DNA from: Fistulifera solaris | Taxonomy: Eukaryota; Bacillariophyta; Bacillariophyceae; Naviculales; Stauroneidaceae | Direction: 5' to 3' | Assembly: GCA_030295235.1 (NCBI GenBank) | Contig: AP026125.1 | Location: 1,302,001 to 1,366,000 of the forward strand | DNA length: 64,000 nt | Shown: positions 23,197 to 35,094 of the stretch, one piece after another | Layout: each line of letters begins with the position of its first letter | Position numbering within the stretch: the first letter of the stretch is position 1 | Notes under the pieces: generated by a model | What the model was told of the DNA's origin: nothing | Databases searched by the model: none | The model's input: only the letters and a program-made list of their open reading frames with translations | Made by a program: the position numbers and the translations under genes

Positions 23197-24236
23197 ATGG
23201 TAATAGCAAGACATTTATCGGCGATAAACAGGATGCGTTATCTTCGGTTGGTGGGGACGATTTCGAGCTTGGTCGCACTTCCGCCTTTCGTTCATTCCTT
23301 TGCGCTGCCAACTGTATTACATGACGGACAGAAAACAAACATCTTCATAAGATCCTTCACAATGTCATCTCAATCATCCTCTGAAATGGAAACAATGGCT
23401 GAATGTGACGATCGATGGAGTGACATTATTCCGTTCGAAACAGGAAGCCACAATTCTGCCAAAATAATCATTCCTTCCGCAATTTCCCACAATGACCCCT
23501 TTCTTTCACAAAACATTACAATGTTATTTCAATCGACGGTTCTAGCCTGTAAGATGAATGATAAATCGAGTATATGGGTGCACGTTCCCATGACACGAAG
23601 TTCTATCATCGAGGAAGGTCAATTGTACGCGTTGGGATTTCGTTTTCACCACGCCGTAAATGACGTTGCCGTATTGAATTTATGGCTCCGCGACAGTGAA
23701 AGCAAAGTTCCGAACTTTTCGACACATAATGTAGGAGTCGGTGCCTTTGTTGTGAACACTCAGCATCAAATTTTGTGTGTTCGCGAACTCAGGAAGAATT
23801 ACATGCCATGGAAAACGCCCACAGGCACATCGGAATTGGGAGAATCGATCGAAGATGCCGCGATCCGAGAAGTCTTTGAAGAAACAGGAATTCGTACGAA
23901 GTTTCATAGTATTCTCGGGTTCCGTCAAACGCATGGTATGGCTCACGGGAGATCCGATCTGTATTTTGTTTGTCGACTCGATCCGATCGAAGAACAAGAC
24001 GACAACGGTAATTTCGTCATTCCTACACCATGTGCTCAAGCATGTGAAATCGAAATTGCCGAATGGGTCCCGTTCGATGATTACAAGCGAATGGTCGACG
24101 GAGAAGGTTCACAAAAGGTCATCCGATGATGTCGCATGTGGTTCACGCGTACGAAATGGGGCGGATGATTGAAAAGAAAGTGGTGGAAAGCGTAGTTCCT
24201 GGTCGCCCACCCAATGATGTCTACTTTCCTCGATGA
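23197..24236 (+). CDS. Nudix hydrolase, NUDT6-like, plastid-type N-terminus
   Basis: The Nudix box is complete: GTSELGE, then seven residues, then REVFEETGI, near residue 215, fitting G-x5-E-x7-REUxEExGU, the pyrophosphate-cleaving metal site. Upstream, residues 65-195 form the extra N-terminal domain typical of the NUDT6 group, including FHHAVNDVAVLNLWL. The N-terminus has a hydrophobic run ending VHSFALP, an ASAF-like motif, so plastid import is likely. The open frame ends at 24129. Losing one base from AAAA at 24113-24116 explains this: the adjacent frame continues GHPMMSHVVHAYEMG and ends at 24236, matching the family's C-terminus. The start is ATG 23197, or 23233 for a shorter signal peptide. 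Confidence 0.87.
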
Positions 24237-24365
24237 ATCTACAATTTTGAAATCTTAAGAACTAGTATAGATACTGTAAAAATGAATAGAAGGTCTCATC
24301 TGGTACTATGCATTATGGGGCTCCGCCCTAGAAGTAAACAGAAAAGGTTCCTCCCGTCAAGCGCC

Positions 24366-24653
24366 TTAACGGGCACGTTGACGCATCTTACGACGCTTGC
24401 GTCTGAGACGACGCATGCGCTTCTTGCGCCACTTGGGACGCATACCGGCCTGAACTTCCAAAGCCATGGCGAGTTCGTCCTCTTCTTCGACACCGTTGGC
24501 GGCCAAAGTGCCACCCTCGAGGATATCACTGCCACGCATGAGGCGGATCTGACCAGAAGGAACAAATTCCTTGTTCTCAATGGCGAGTTTAAGCGACTCA
24601 ACCGAGTCGGTGGCGTCCACGTTGTACGCCGTAGAACCTACGAAAATCTGCAT
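24366..24653 (-). CDS. Ubiquitin-like protein fused to ribosomal protein eL41
   Basis: A single exon of 95 aa. Residues 1-70 are a ubiquitin-like fold (MQIFVGSTAY..., LKLAIENKEFVPSGQIRLMRG, and a closing ELAMALEVQAG). Residues 71-95 are a complete eL41, the 25-residue, Arg/Lys-rich peptide of the large ribosomal subunit (MRPKWRKKRMRRLRRKRR...). The junction is AG rather than the GG used in ubiquitin-eL40, ubiquitin-eS31 and FAU-eS30 fusions. Cleavage by a ubiquitin-type protease is therefore plausible but unproven, and internal initiation at Met71 is an alternative. I know of no standard ubiquitin-like/eL41 fusion. The start ATG is at 24653 and the frame is intact. The gene is convergent with the Nudix gene. 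Confidence 0.9.
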   Translation of the reverse strand: MQIFVGSTAYNVDATDSVESLKLAIENKEFVPSGQIRLMRGSDILEGGTLAANGVEEEDELAMALEVQAGMRPKWRKKRMRRLRRKRRKMRQRAR

Positions 24654-25345
24654 GATTGCTGTTTTTAGACAACTGGTTGCTCAGACCTAAAAGCGAGTAT
24701 GAATGGTAATTTATAAAGCTCATAAGAATAAATGAAGTGATAAAAAGGCTCATTCTGGTAATTCAACGCTATGAAACCTTCACGATTACAAGTCAAAACA
24801 ACGCATCGAAAGCGTCAAGCCATGCACATCAATCGTGAAATGCTTCAATCGCTGCAACAGCGCCTCCCGCACGCACGAAACAAGTTCACAATTAATCCAA
24901 AAAACTGAATTTACGAAAAACAACGAAACAGGGGGAGAAAATCAACATCTTCATCGAACATACCTTATTACAAGGGAACAGACTGCAGTTATGAGCGTTT
25001 CGATGAAAGGCTGCGGCGGAGGAAGCGATGAACAGCTCTGCGTAGCGGTCGGTACATTTTGTACGCAAAAGTAGCACTGTTGAAGAAATTGGAGGACGAG
25101 AAGGCATCGAAAAAAAGAAGCGGACGACGAGAAGACGGTTCTTCGGATTGGTACACATTATTGACCGGTGTGACAGGAGACAACAGTATGAGTCAGTCAA
25201 GGAGTGCCAGTCCGATTTTCATGCCGTCGCACTTCGCACCTTCGTTGCGAGCGCAGCAACCAGCAATAACGTGATGAAAGCAGCAAACAGCACGATAGAA
25301 AGGCTCATTTACAACAAAGCAATCCATAAAAATTATAACAATAAA
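24654..25345. other. Divergent promoter region, one weak ORF
   Basis: Lies between the ubiquitin-like/eL41 gene (-) and SF3B1 (+). A plus-strand open frame at about 25020-25274 includes [17 protein letters not shown] but has no clear ATG and no family match. It may be 5' leader or an unannotated upstream exon. Nothing else is seen. Confidence 0.4.
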
Positions 25346-28300
25346 ATGACTCCAGTAGGAAAGAACACACAAGACATGAAGGAAGACGGCCGAGGCATCC
25401 GATTCGGCGAGGGTGTAGGCTATGACGATGGATACGGTGACAACGATGACGAGTTTGTCTCCGAATTGCCCACTGCGGAGGAAGAAAATGCGGACGAAGA
25501 TGAAGAAATTGATGAAGGTAATGCACGTAGCCATCCCAGTAGTATTATCGGTCGATCGTCGGTAGGTACTCACACGTTGCTCTTCTTCGTTTCCCCGTTC
25601 CGTACATTTTCTCACAGCACTCTGTTCTTCCAGGCGGAGGAAGGAGGAGAAAATACAGATCCGTTCAAAGGACGGTCTTCGGGTTCTGGACTTGTCAACA
25701 CGAGAATTGCTGATCGAGAATCGGATTATCAGCGACGTAGACACGATAGGGTACTTCGTGAAGAAGGTGTTTCGTTCAAGGATGCGATGAAACAGGCGAA
25801 TATGGAGAAAGAAGAAGATGAACTACATCGAGATTTAGCCAAGCTGCAAAAAGAGGCTGCGGAAGCTGCGGATATGGCAGACGACGGCGGCGATAATGGT
25901 TCTCGAAGACGAAAGAGACGATGGGATGCCACGGGGGCAGATCCTACTCCCGACAATAAGGAGGATTCGGCACTTATTTCGGATAATGAATCAATTGTGT
26001 CTTCGCAAAACAAATGGGATGTAGACCCTTCCGCAGAGCGATCGTCAAATCGTCGAAAGAAACGATGGGATGAGACTCCTGTTATTGGTGCTTCTGGTGT
26101 AGCGGCGACACCGGTGGTTACATCAGGTGCATCGAAATGGGATCAGACCCCGCTTGTTGCGTCCGGGGCGCAAGTTGGTGCCACTCCTGTTGTCGGCGCC
26201 TCTGCGGGTCGAAATCGATGGGACGCGACACCGCTCACAACGACAACTACGACGTCTGGGGTCCCACAAACCCCATCCGGTGGACTCGTCTCGAAGGCAG
26301 CGGCGTTGCAGCAAGAAATGGAATCGAGGAACCGACCGTGGACTGATACGGCATTGGATGCTATTTTGCCTTCGGAAGGGTATACTATATTGCGCCCACC
26401 AGCTAATTACATTCCTCTTCGGACACCGGGCCGTAAATTGCTAGCGACACCCACACCTCTTTCCATGACACCGGCTGGCTTTCAGATGGAAATCCCTATC
26501 GAACAGCGGGCGGATGCATCGATTCAGGAAATTCGTGCCGCCTATGGTGTACCTATCGGTCCTGAAAACGATCAGTCGGGGCTTCCTTCTTCCTTGCCTA
26601 ACATCAAACCCGAAGATATGCAATACTTTGGGCGTCTTCTTGAAGATGCCGACGAAGACAAATTATCTAAGGATGAGCTGAAGGAGCGCCAGATTATGGC
26701 CTTGCTGCTGAAGATCAAAAGCGGCACCCCACCGCAACGCAAGACTGCAATGCGACAAATCACCGATCGGGCTCGATTTTTCGGTGCCGGTCCACTTTTC
26801 AATCAGATATTGCCACTTCTCATGAGTCCTTCTCTGGAAGATCAAGAGCGACATCTACTCGTCAAAGTGATTGATCGGGTTCTCTACAAATTGGACGATC
26901 TCGTGCGTCCATTTGTTCATCGCATTTTGGCTGTTATCGAACCTCTTCTAATTGACGAGGACTATTACGCTCGAGTAGAAGGAAGAGAGATCATCAGCAA
27001 TCTGGCCAAGGCCGCGGGGCTCCCAACGATGATTGCAACTATGCGCCCCGACATTGACAGCCCCGATGAGTATGTTCGAAACACTACTTCGAGAGCGTTT
27101 GCGGTTGTTGCGAGTGCGCTTGGAGTACCCGCTTTGCTTCCCTTTCTAAAAGCCGTTTGTCAATCACGAAAATCCTGGCAAGCTCGCCACACCGGTATTA
27201 AGATCGTGCAACAGATTGCGCTTTTAATGGGCATTGCTGTTCTCCCGTATCTCCGAGAACTTGTTGAAATTGTGAGTCATGGATTGGAGGACGACATGCT
27301 AAAAGTCCGAATCATTACGGCTCTCACCTGCGCAGCCTTGGCCGAAGCGTCTCATCCTTTTGGTGCGGAAAGCTTCGATGTGGCCATCCGTCCCCTTTGG
27401 AAAGGAGCTATGGAGCAGAACGGCAAATCCTTGGCTGCCTTTTTTAAAAGCTATTGGATTCATCATCCCCCCTCATGGAAGAAAATTATGCGAGCCATTA
27501 CACTCGCCTGGTTATGCCGATTCTTCTCCGAGAGTTTCATTCTCCTGACGAAGAAATGAAACGAATTGTTTTAAAAGTTATACAGCAATGTGTTGCAACA
27601 GCTGGTGTCGAGCCCGACTATATCCGTCAAGAAATTCTTCCGGAGTTCTTCAAAACTTTTGGATTCGTCGAATGGCATTGGACCGACGAAACTACAAGCA
27701 AGTAGTCGAAACGACCGAAGAGCTTGCCAATAAAGTTGGGTGCTCTGACATTGTCGTTCGAATCGTTGATGACTTGAAAGATGACTCCGAACCATACCGA
27801 AGAATGGTCATGGAAACGGTTAAAAAAGTAATTGAAAACTTGGGTGCAAGTGATATTGATGAACGTCTGGAAGAAAGATTAATTGACGGAATTCTCTACG
27901 CTTTCCAAGAGCAAGCTGTTGACGCAAGCAACACTGGAGCGAACAGCTTTGGCAGAGAAAGTCAGACTATGTTGGAAGGCTTCGGAACTGTGGTCAATGC
28001 GCTAGGAGAGCGATGCAAGCCTTACTTGAAACAGATTGCAGCTACAATTAAGTGGCGTCTGAACAATAAAGCCGCAACCGTCCGGATGCAAGCGGCCGAT
28101 TTGATAGGCCGCATTGCAGTTGTTATGAAGGCATGCGGAGAAGATCAGCTGATGGGGCATTTAGGAGTTGTTCTCTATGAATACCTGGGCGAAGAGTATC
28201 CAGAAGTTTTGGGATCCATCCTCGGAGCCTTGCGTTCAATCGTGTCATCGATTGGAATGACTAAGATGCAGCCTCCTATTCGAGATCTCTTGCCGCGACT

Positions 28301-29156
28301 CACACCAATTCTTCGCAATCGTCATGAGAAAGTTCAGGAGAATGTCATAGATCTTGTGGGGCGCATAGCCGATAGGGGCGCTGAGTTTGTATCTGCCAAA
28401 GAATGGATGAGAATTTGTTTCGAGTTGCTTGAAATGTTGAAAGCGCAGAAGAAGGCTATTCGCAGAGCAGCTGTGAGTACGTTTGGATTCATTGCCAAGG
28501 CCATCGGACCTCAAGATGTCTTGCATACACTTCTGAACAACCTGAAGGTCCAAGATCGACAGATGCGTGTTTGCACTACTGTAGCAATAGCTATTGTCGC
28601 TGAAACTTGTGGGCCGTTTACAGTTCTTCCTGCTTTGATGAACGAATACAGAGTTCCTGAGCTTAATATTCAAAATGGAGTATTGAAGGCGATGAGTTTT
28701 ATGTTTGAGTACATTGGAGATATGGGCAAGGATTATATCTATGCCGTTTGTCCACTTTTGGAAGATGCCCTAATGGAGCGCGATCCTGTCCATCGACAAA
28801 CTGCTTGTGCGACAGTCAAGCATCTTGCGCTTGGAGTCGCCGGATGTGGGTGCGAAGACGCATTGATCCACCTGCTGAACTTTGTTTGGCCAAACATTTT
28901 CGAGGAAAGTCCGCACGTGATCCAAGCTGTCATGGACGCAATCCAAGGTTTGATGGTTGCCCTTGGACCGAACATAATTCTACAGTACACCATTCAGGGG
29001 CTGTATCACCCGGCACGCAAAGTGCGTGAAGTGTATTGGAGGATCTACAATTCTCTTTACATTTATCATTCCGACGCGCTTGTTCCGGCGTACCCACTGA
29101 TCGAAGATGAGGGGGAAAATACCTACTCTCGTACAGCTCTTGAGCTTTTCATCTAA
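25346..29156 (+). CDS. SF3B1: Splicing factor 3B subunit 1 (U2 snRNP SF3b155)
   Basis: Core U2 snRNP protein that clamps the branch-site duplex. About 1245 aa. The N-terminus has repeated Trp-Asp motifs (RRWDATG, NKWDVDP, KRWDETP, SKWDQTP, RWDATP), the U2AF-ligand motifs that bind UHM proteins. Next come [12 protein letters not shown] and TPARK-like segments, then the long HEAT-repeat array with near-invariant stretches ([52 protein letters not shown]-type), to a stop at 29156. A 72-nt intron (25562-25633) is inferred in the acidic N-terminus. Three one-base changes break the frame: T run 27440-27445 (+1), C run 27467-27472 (+1) and T run 27657-27660 (-1). In an essential gene these are surely sequence errors. 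An earlier ATG at 25274 exists. Confidence 0.93.
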
Positions 29157-29227
29157 AATATTTCTAAGTACAACTGAATGGTTGATTCTTATAAATACTT
29201 TCGTCAAATCGTGTAATAGTCGCAATT

Positions 29228-30040
29228 CTAGAGAATGGACTTCAAATCAGCTTCAAGCAACTGCCACAATCTCATCTTCGTCTGAAGCTCGGCAAGACGA
29301 GATTCGTCTGAACCTTGACTGCTTTCTCGTTGGATTTTTGTGTCTTCGTAACTAGCACCATTCAAAAGAAGATGGAGTTTTTGTTGCTCCTCGCTCGCGA
29401 TTGCTTGTTTCAAAACTGCCACTTCTTGACCAAGACCGGATATGAGTTGTTCGGTTGCGGCCAGCAGAGGTTTCAAAACATGCTTCTGATGAGTATAAGC
29501 ATCTTTGAAAACGCGAGCCTCCTTGCCGAGAAATTGCGCAATGATGAAAAATGAGTTGTCTTGAAGCGGATGCGGTTCCGATGGGGAAATTGGACTAGAG
29601 GTCGCAAATTTAGAATGGAATGCGCTAGATCGAGGGGTCAATCCAATTCGCCCGGGTGTCTGCTTCGCCGGCGATCGAGGTTTAGTATTCGCTTTGAGTT
29701 GCATTGCCTCTCGTCTAATATTATCCCAGAGAACAGCTTCCTTCTTTGCGCTGCTTATGCGAGGGCGATTGACGAGGAAATCTTTGATTTTGGTCCAAAT
29801 GCCGTCGTCTACTTTGTCGCCGATAATGTCGCAATTACTCTGAACTCCATCTGACAAGTTTGACTTTTCATCATAAAGAGACTTTAGCATCTTGAAATGG
29901 AATTCAACAAAGCGAAACTTGGAAGCAAGTTCGACAGCCGGTACTTCGATGTCATCGCTCAACCGAGGACGCTTGCGAGACTGACTATCCGCATCCGTTT
30001 GGTCTCGATTCTCTTTGTTCATGCCTGGAACGCTTGACAT
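29228..30040 (-). CDS. Unknown coiled-coil protein
   Basis: 270 aa, single exon, intact frame, ATG at 30040. The family is not recognised. An N-terminal basic/acidic tail with a nuclear-type signal (SRKRPRLSDD) leads to a helical part (FRFVEFHFKMLKSLYDE, WTKIKDFLVN). A Ser/Pro linker with three Ser/Thr-Pro sites (RSPAKQTPGRIGLTP) follows, then a helical C-terminus with probable coiled coil (LLAATEQLISGLGQEVAVLKQAIASEEQQ, cut here). The Ser/Thr-Pro sites could be CDK targets, so a cell-cycle or kinetochore role is a guess. It meets SF3B1 tail to tail with only about 70 bp between stops. Confidence 0.75.
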   Translation of the reverse strand: MSSVPGMNKENRDQTDADSQSRKRPRLSDDIEVPAVELASKFRFVEFHFKMLKSLYDEKSNLSDGVQSNCDIIGDKVDDGIWTKIKDFLVNRPRISSAKKEAVLWDNIRREAMQLKANTKPRSPAKQTPGRIGLTPRSSAFHSKFATSSPISPSEPHPLQDNSFFIIAQFLGKEARVFKDAYTHQKHVLKPLLAATEQLISGLGQEVAVLKQAIASEEQQKLHLLLNGASYEDTKIQRESSQGSDESRLAELQTKMRLWQLLEADLKSIL

Positions 30041-30360
30041 TTTCTAGGAAATGACAGGCTGTATCAAATATCAAGATCGTAGACGATGTGGTCAAAAGCA
30101 ATAAACCTTACACGGTAAGCACTAAGCACAGTACAAGACGCAACAGCAAAACACTCCGCTCTCTCGCAAAAAGCAATGCGATGAAAACCCCCAGATTTTT
30201 CTGGTACCGTACCGGTACAGTACCAGTACCGGTACCAGGTACATTCGATTCCCATAGACAATCTGGGTATCTGCTCTGGTCAGTTACTCACACAGATTTT
30301 GTGAGAACTTGAAAATAACGCACGCCCAGATTTAGCATTTTGAAATTTCCGTTCGCTGTG

Positions 30361-30403
30361 TTGTCTACTTATCCACGACTGCATTTCAGTCATGAAATAG
30401 ACC
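30361..30403 (-). repeat. Dispersed palindromic repeat, copy 4 (reverse strand)
   Basis: Reads CATGACTGAAATGCAGTCGTGG on the minus strand (written in part; 22 bases in all), with a near-perfect stem. It abuts the 30.46-31.77 kb tandem array, whose units carry a related ACTGAAAT...AGTCG segment on the plus strand. Confidence 0.7.
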
Positions 30404-30459
30404 ATTCAATACTTCAGCATTTTTTCTACAGTACCTGGAAGCGTTGTTGCATTGGTGTT

Positions 30460-31775
30460 TCATTGCTTCGGTGGCGTTTCAAGGGATTACCGTTTAGATT
30501 CATGTTTCACGTGACTGAAATTTTTTAGTCGCGATCGCGTACAATCAACACTCTACCATAATAGTTAGTGAAAATGGCAGTCGACGATACGGATGCTTTT
30601 CGACGCAAATAGCTGCTTTTCGAATGAAGATGATAGTTAGTTCATTTATTGGTATTTTTATGGCATTTGATTATAGACTTCGTGATTTTGTTTGTGGACA
30701 ACTTTGGTGCTCTCATTGCTTCGGTGGCGTGTCAAGTGACGGAAATTTAATTGCGATCGCGTACAACCAACACTTTACCATTATAGTGAAAATAGCAGTC
30801 GACGATACGGATGCCTTTCGGCGCATATACTTGCGTTTCGAATGAAGATGAAAGTTCGTTCATTTATTGGTTTTTCCATTGTATTTGATTATAGACTTCG
30901 TGCTTTTTGGTGGACAACTTTGGTGGCGTTTTAATAAAAATGTCGTTCTCTTCTTTGGTAGTGACTGGAATTTTGTCGCGATCGCGTACAACCAACATTT
31001 TACCGTTATAGTGAAAATAGCAGTCGACGATACGGATGCTTTTCGACGCAAATAGCTGCTTTTCGAATGAAGATGAAAAAGTTCATTCATTTATTGGTAT
31101 TTCCATTGTATTTGATTATAGACTTAGCGCGATTGTTTGTGGACAACTTTGGTGGCGTTTTTAATAAAAATGTCTTTCTCTCCTGTGGTAGTGACTGGAA
31201 TTTAGTTGCGATCGCGTACAACCAACATTTTACCATCATAGTGAAAATAGCAGTCGACGATACGGATGCCTTTCGACGCAAATACAGTAGTTGCGTTTCG
31301 AATGAAGATGATAGTTAATTTATTTATTGGTATTTCCATGACATTAAATCATACACTTTGCGCTTTTGTTTGTGGACAACTTTGGTGGCGTTTTTCAATA
31401 TCGTTTCCTCATGTTGATAGTGACTGAAATTTAGTCGCGATCGCGTACAACAAACACTCTACCATCATAGTGAAAATGGCAGTCGACGATACGGATGCTT
31501 TTCGACGCGTATACTTGCGTTTCGAATGAAGATGACAGTTAGACTAGTTGTTAGTTCATATTTCATCTATTGGTATTTCCATGGCATTCGATTATAGACT
31601 TCGCGCGATTGTTTGTGGACAACTTTGGTGCTCTCATTGCTCATTGCTTCGGTGGCGTTTCAAGGACTGAATTTTAGTCGCGATCGCGTACAACCAACAC
31701 TTTACCATTATAGTGAAAATGGCAGTCGACGATGCGAGATGCGATACGGATGCTTCTCGACGCCATTCACGTTCA
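30460..31775 (+). repeat. Six-copy tandem repeat, unit about 222-243 bp
   Basis: A GCGATCGCGT word marks each unit at 30531, 30753, 30978, 31208, 31437 and 31680, spaced 222, 225, 230, 229 and 243 bp. Every unit also has CAACACTTTACCATTATAGTG-like and GTCGACGATACGGATGC blocks. Most have TTCATTTATTGG and GGACAACTTTGGTGGCGTTT. Short open frames of 60-80 codons appear in several units, but they follow the repeat rather than a protein constraint. The array sits in the 5' flank of the TANGO6-like gene. Confidence 0.9.
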
Positions 31776-31860
31776 ATTATTACCAGGTAAACTTGCAGTC
31801 AACCACCCTTTCAACAAGCTTTTTTTAAAAAGATGAATACTCCAATGAATTTGTATTGCC

Positions 31861-34800
31861 ATGAAAGTAGATGATATTCATTCAATAAAGGACGCGGAGG
31901 ATGTGGCTCAAAAAGCAGTAGCAATCATTACACAATGTCTGGACGAGTTGCGTGATACAGAAGTTCTCACCGCTTTTCGGACGGAGCACCTTCTTCTGCA
32001 AGTCGCCGACGTGCTTCAACAAGCACGTGCACTCCATGGCGATTCAACAAATGATGAAGGTCAAACAATTGTTTCCGATTCAGTGCGCGAAATCATTGTT
32101 TTCGGTATTTTTGTCCCTTTATTCGAGGCGCTCACGTGTGCATACCAAGTTCTCGACCGAGTTCCCGAACCTCCTGTGATCAAGGGAGCCAAACCAAAGC
32201 CACCTCCGGGGATTCTGTCGTTACGAAATTACACCGATGTGGCTTGTGCAACGGAATTTGCAGTCATTTTAGGTATTCTCCCCATTTAGAACCGAATGTG
32301 CTGCTCGCCTTACCCGACCGATTGCGGTACAGCTTACCCAAATCCTTGGCGGGGCGATTGCCGCGCCGACTGTTGTTGCAATCGAACGTGGTTGTCGAAT
32401 TAGACTCTCGTGTGACTGAGCTGGATGCTGTTGCTCGAGCCATTGGAAATATGATTTCGCTGGATCGCTTTCAGCCCATGTTGCTGCCACGACATGTCGC
32501 TGACTTATACGCGGCTTTGTTGCAAGCCAACCACGAGTCGCCCACAACTACGCGGGGCTTACCCTGGTTATTCCAATCTACAGTACCTACTCTTCTGCAA
32601 GCCAAAACATTTCAAACGTTATTGCTTTTTTGGTACGAAAGGACCATTGTGGTTACGACAAGCCGTCTCCATCTATCTGACCGATCTCGCAGTACAAGAT
32701 TTGTCAGCTATCGTTCAAGTCTTTGTCATGCCCGACATAAATTCTTCTGCAGCTGGCATACGTTTAGCCAAGACACTTCAAGTCAGTCGTCGAAAAGGGG
32801 ACGACGAGGAATTCCACTATTTTTCTTCCTTGTTGCACCAATGTTTTTCTTTCTTGTCTCACCTGGAGAACCAAGAGGCATCAAAAGTGCAATCCGTCGT
32901 ACATACTGTGTGGGCGATTCTGGACATCATCCCCATGGATTGTTGGCGAAAATCACTGAATTTCGATGCCACTTCTCCCTTAGTCCTGTCACAATTTCTC
33001 AACCTATTTTCGTCGGCACCACCATTGAGCGATGCTCGACGTGTCATTGAATGGCTCTGGGAAAGTACCGGAGAAGAGCCCAGTATCTGGTGCCTGTGGT
33101 GGCGACTGGCAGCTCATTCGGACGTTTTACATGTACCAGTCGTTGAGAAAGTAAAACAATTGCTTCGTCTCTTGACTGTTACATGGCTTGAACACACTAA
33201 GAAGGACACAATGCTAAGGCATCACAGGCTAGTGTTCCATTTGCTGCAGGCACTTGCTCCGACTTCATGGGACGAATCTAAGTATCTGCATATTGATCAC
33301 CAAAGTATTCTAATCGAAAACAGACAATCTACTTTAGCTGATCCTTCTGAAATGGCTCGGTTGGTCGAAAAAGGACTCTTGTTGTTATTCATACCGTTTT
33401 GAAGAGCGATGATGAAGAAGTGAGACTACTAGCTTCTCATTTCTTTGTCTTGATGTTGAAGCTGTATCTTTCTTCTGAGGGTCTTGTTAAATCCTCTTTC
33501 CGGTTAGTTCCCCTTGTTGCGCTACCTCTTCTCTGTGAACAGCTATCTCTTGAACCACTGTTGACCAGCAATGATAAAAACGGAATTTTTGAAATGATGA
33601 AGTGTGTTTTTGATTGCATGGTTAAGCATTTCAAAGGAGAAGAGGAGATTGGGGCCGATTCGCTTCTCAGCTTCGATGAAGAGCGATTGATTAAGGACAT
33701 GACGAGACTAGGATTGGGATTATCGCAAAGCATCCAAGAGCCTGTCTTTGAATCGAGTCCAGAGACGCTTCTCTCAGTAGGGTCGCTTCTTCTTGGTATG
33801 CTAATCAGTATTTTGGAGTTAGGAGCTCAGGAGAGATCGAGCGCCGATGAAGAAGTTCTGCAATCATTTATCGGACCACTCGAGACGTTCGCTCGGGTCA
33901 CGGCTGACAGCGACGACACTTCATCGTCGACAAAGGTGGAGATAGGAGAAATGTCCAGTCACGCTGTTGCTTTACTCGCTTCCAGAAAGGTGTTAGAGCC
34001 GCAGCAGAAGAGCGCAACTGCTCTAGCTTTTGTTGACCAGGTTGCACAAATCGAGCAAGATCTGAAATCTTCCGAGCCACCTATTCGTGCACGCGGAGTC
34101 ATCACACTGCGCCATTCGGCTGGTGCTGTCGATAATTCGACGGATCGCACGGAAATTTCTACGCTTTTAAAACTGACCGTCTCCGCCTTGGCGGACAAGG
34201 AATCGTACGTTTATTTGGCCGCTATCTATACTCTTGCTGCCTTTGCAGATGTTGTACCGCGGATCGTGATTCCTATGATGGGTAGAGCAGTTGCTACCGG
34301 AACACTAAACGATGAAAGTTTGTCGGAGGAACAACGGATTAAAGTAGCGGAGGCATTGATTGCTGTAATTCGACGCAAGGCAGCTGTCGATGAATATCCC
34401 CCCGTTATTAATGGAGTATATGCTTTGGGGCTCCCCTAGCAACAGAACAACAGCAACTCTATCGCATGCGAAAACGATACAGCAACAGACTCACGAATAT
34501 TTCATTGGGCCGGAAGATGATGAAACAGAGGAAGGCAAAAGCTTTGAAGAGCAATTGATTCGGCTCAACACAGGTGGCCCACTGTTCGAAACCGAAGAAA
34601 GTGACACTCTCCGAGCTAGTTTCCTTCAGGTCGTAGCCGAGCTTTGGGGATCTATTCGATCGAATGCTTACATCGGAAGTGTGATGGACGCTTGTAGACT
34701 TTCCGTGTCCCTGGATTCAGCTCGGCCTGTCAGACGCGCTGGTGCTCTTTTAGCACGACAAATGTATTCCAGGCTTTTGGAGCGGGGTGATCTAGACGAA

Positions 34801-35094
34801 GCGCGCTCAATGGTTGCTGCTAATGAGGAAGGCTTACACGCATCTCTAGTTCGCTGCTACAGTCTGAAGGATCTCAAAGACTTGGAAAGTGAACGTCTAT
34901 ATGACCCTGCGACGGAAGCTCGCTGTCGAGAGGCACTTGATTTGCGGCAAGAAGCGATCGAGCTTCTAAGGATGGGAAATCTAGCTTGGTCCGTTCAGAA
35001 ACAAGAGGACGCGAATCCGATCGTTCACTTACTGAAAGAGAGCAATGCAACTACAAAGATTCCAAAGAACTTTTTGATCAAAGAGATTGATTAA
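31861..35094 (+). CDS. TANGO6/RTP1-like HEAT-repeat protein
   Basis: About 1080 aa, close to animal TANGO6, a factor of ER-Golgi organisation also linked to RNA polymerase II assembly/import (yeast Rtp1). Seen: PPGILSLRNYTDVACA, LEPNVLLALPDRLRYSLP, DRFQPMLLPRHVADLYAALLQ (typical of the family), a long helical middle, and the C-terminal HEAT-like part (RGVITLRHSAGA, DKESYVYLAAIYTLAAFADV, RASFLQVVAELWGSIRS). Five one-base changes split the frame: C run 32280-32283 (-1), T run 32626-32631 (+1), A run 33368-33372 (-1), G run 34427-34430 (-1) and A run 34471-34474 (-1). Each join gives natural protein sequence. The start ATG at 31861 lies just after the tandem repeat. No introns are needed. Confidence 0.78.

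Noticed and set aside
25059-25274. Small open frame upstream of SF3B1 ([17 protein letters not shown]...)
   Set aside because: It lacks an ATG, overlaps the SF3B1 leader in another frame and matches no family I know; it is kept only as a note on the intergenic region.
30624-31318. Series of 60-83-codon frames inside the tandem array
   Set aside because: They recur because the DNA repeats. Frames shift between units and stops fall at different points, so no protein constraint is visible.
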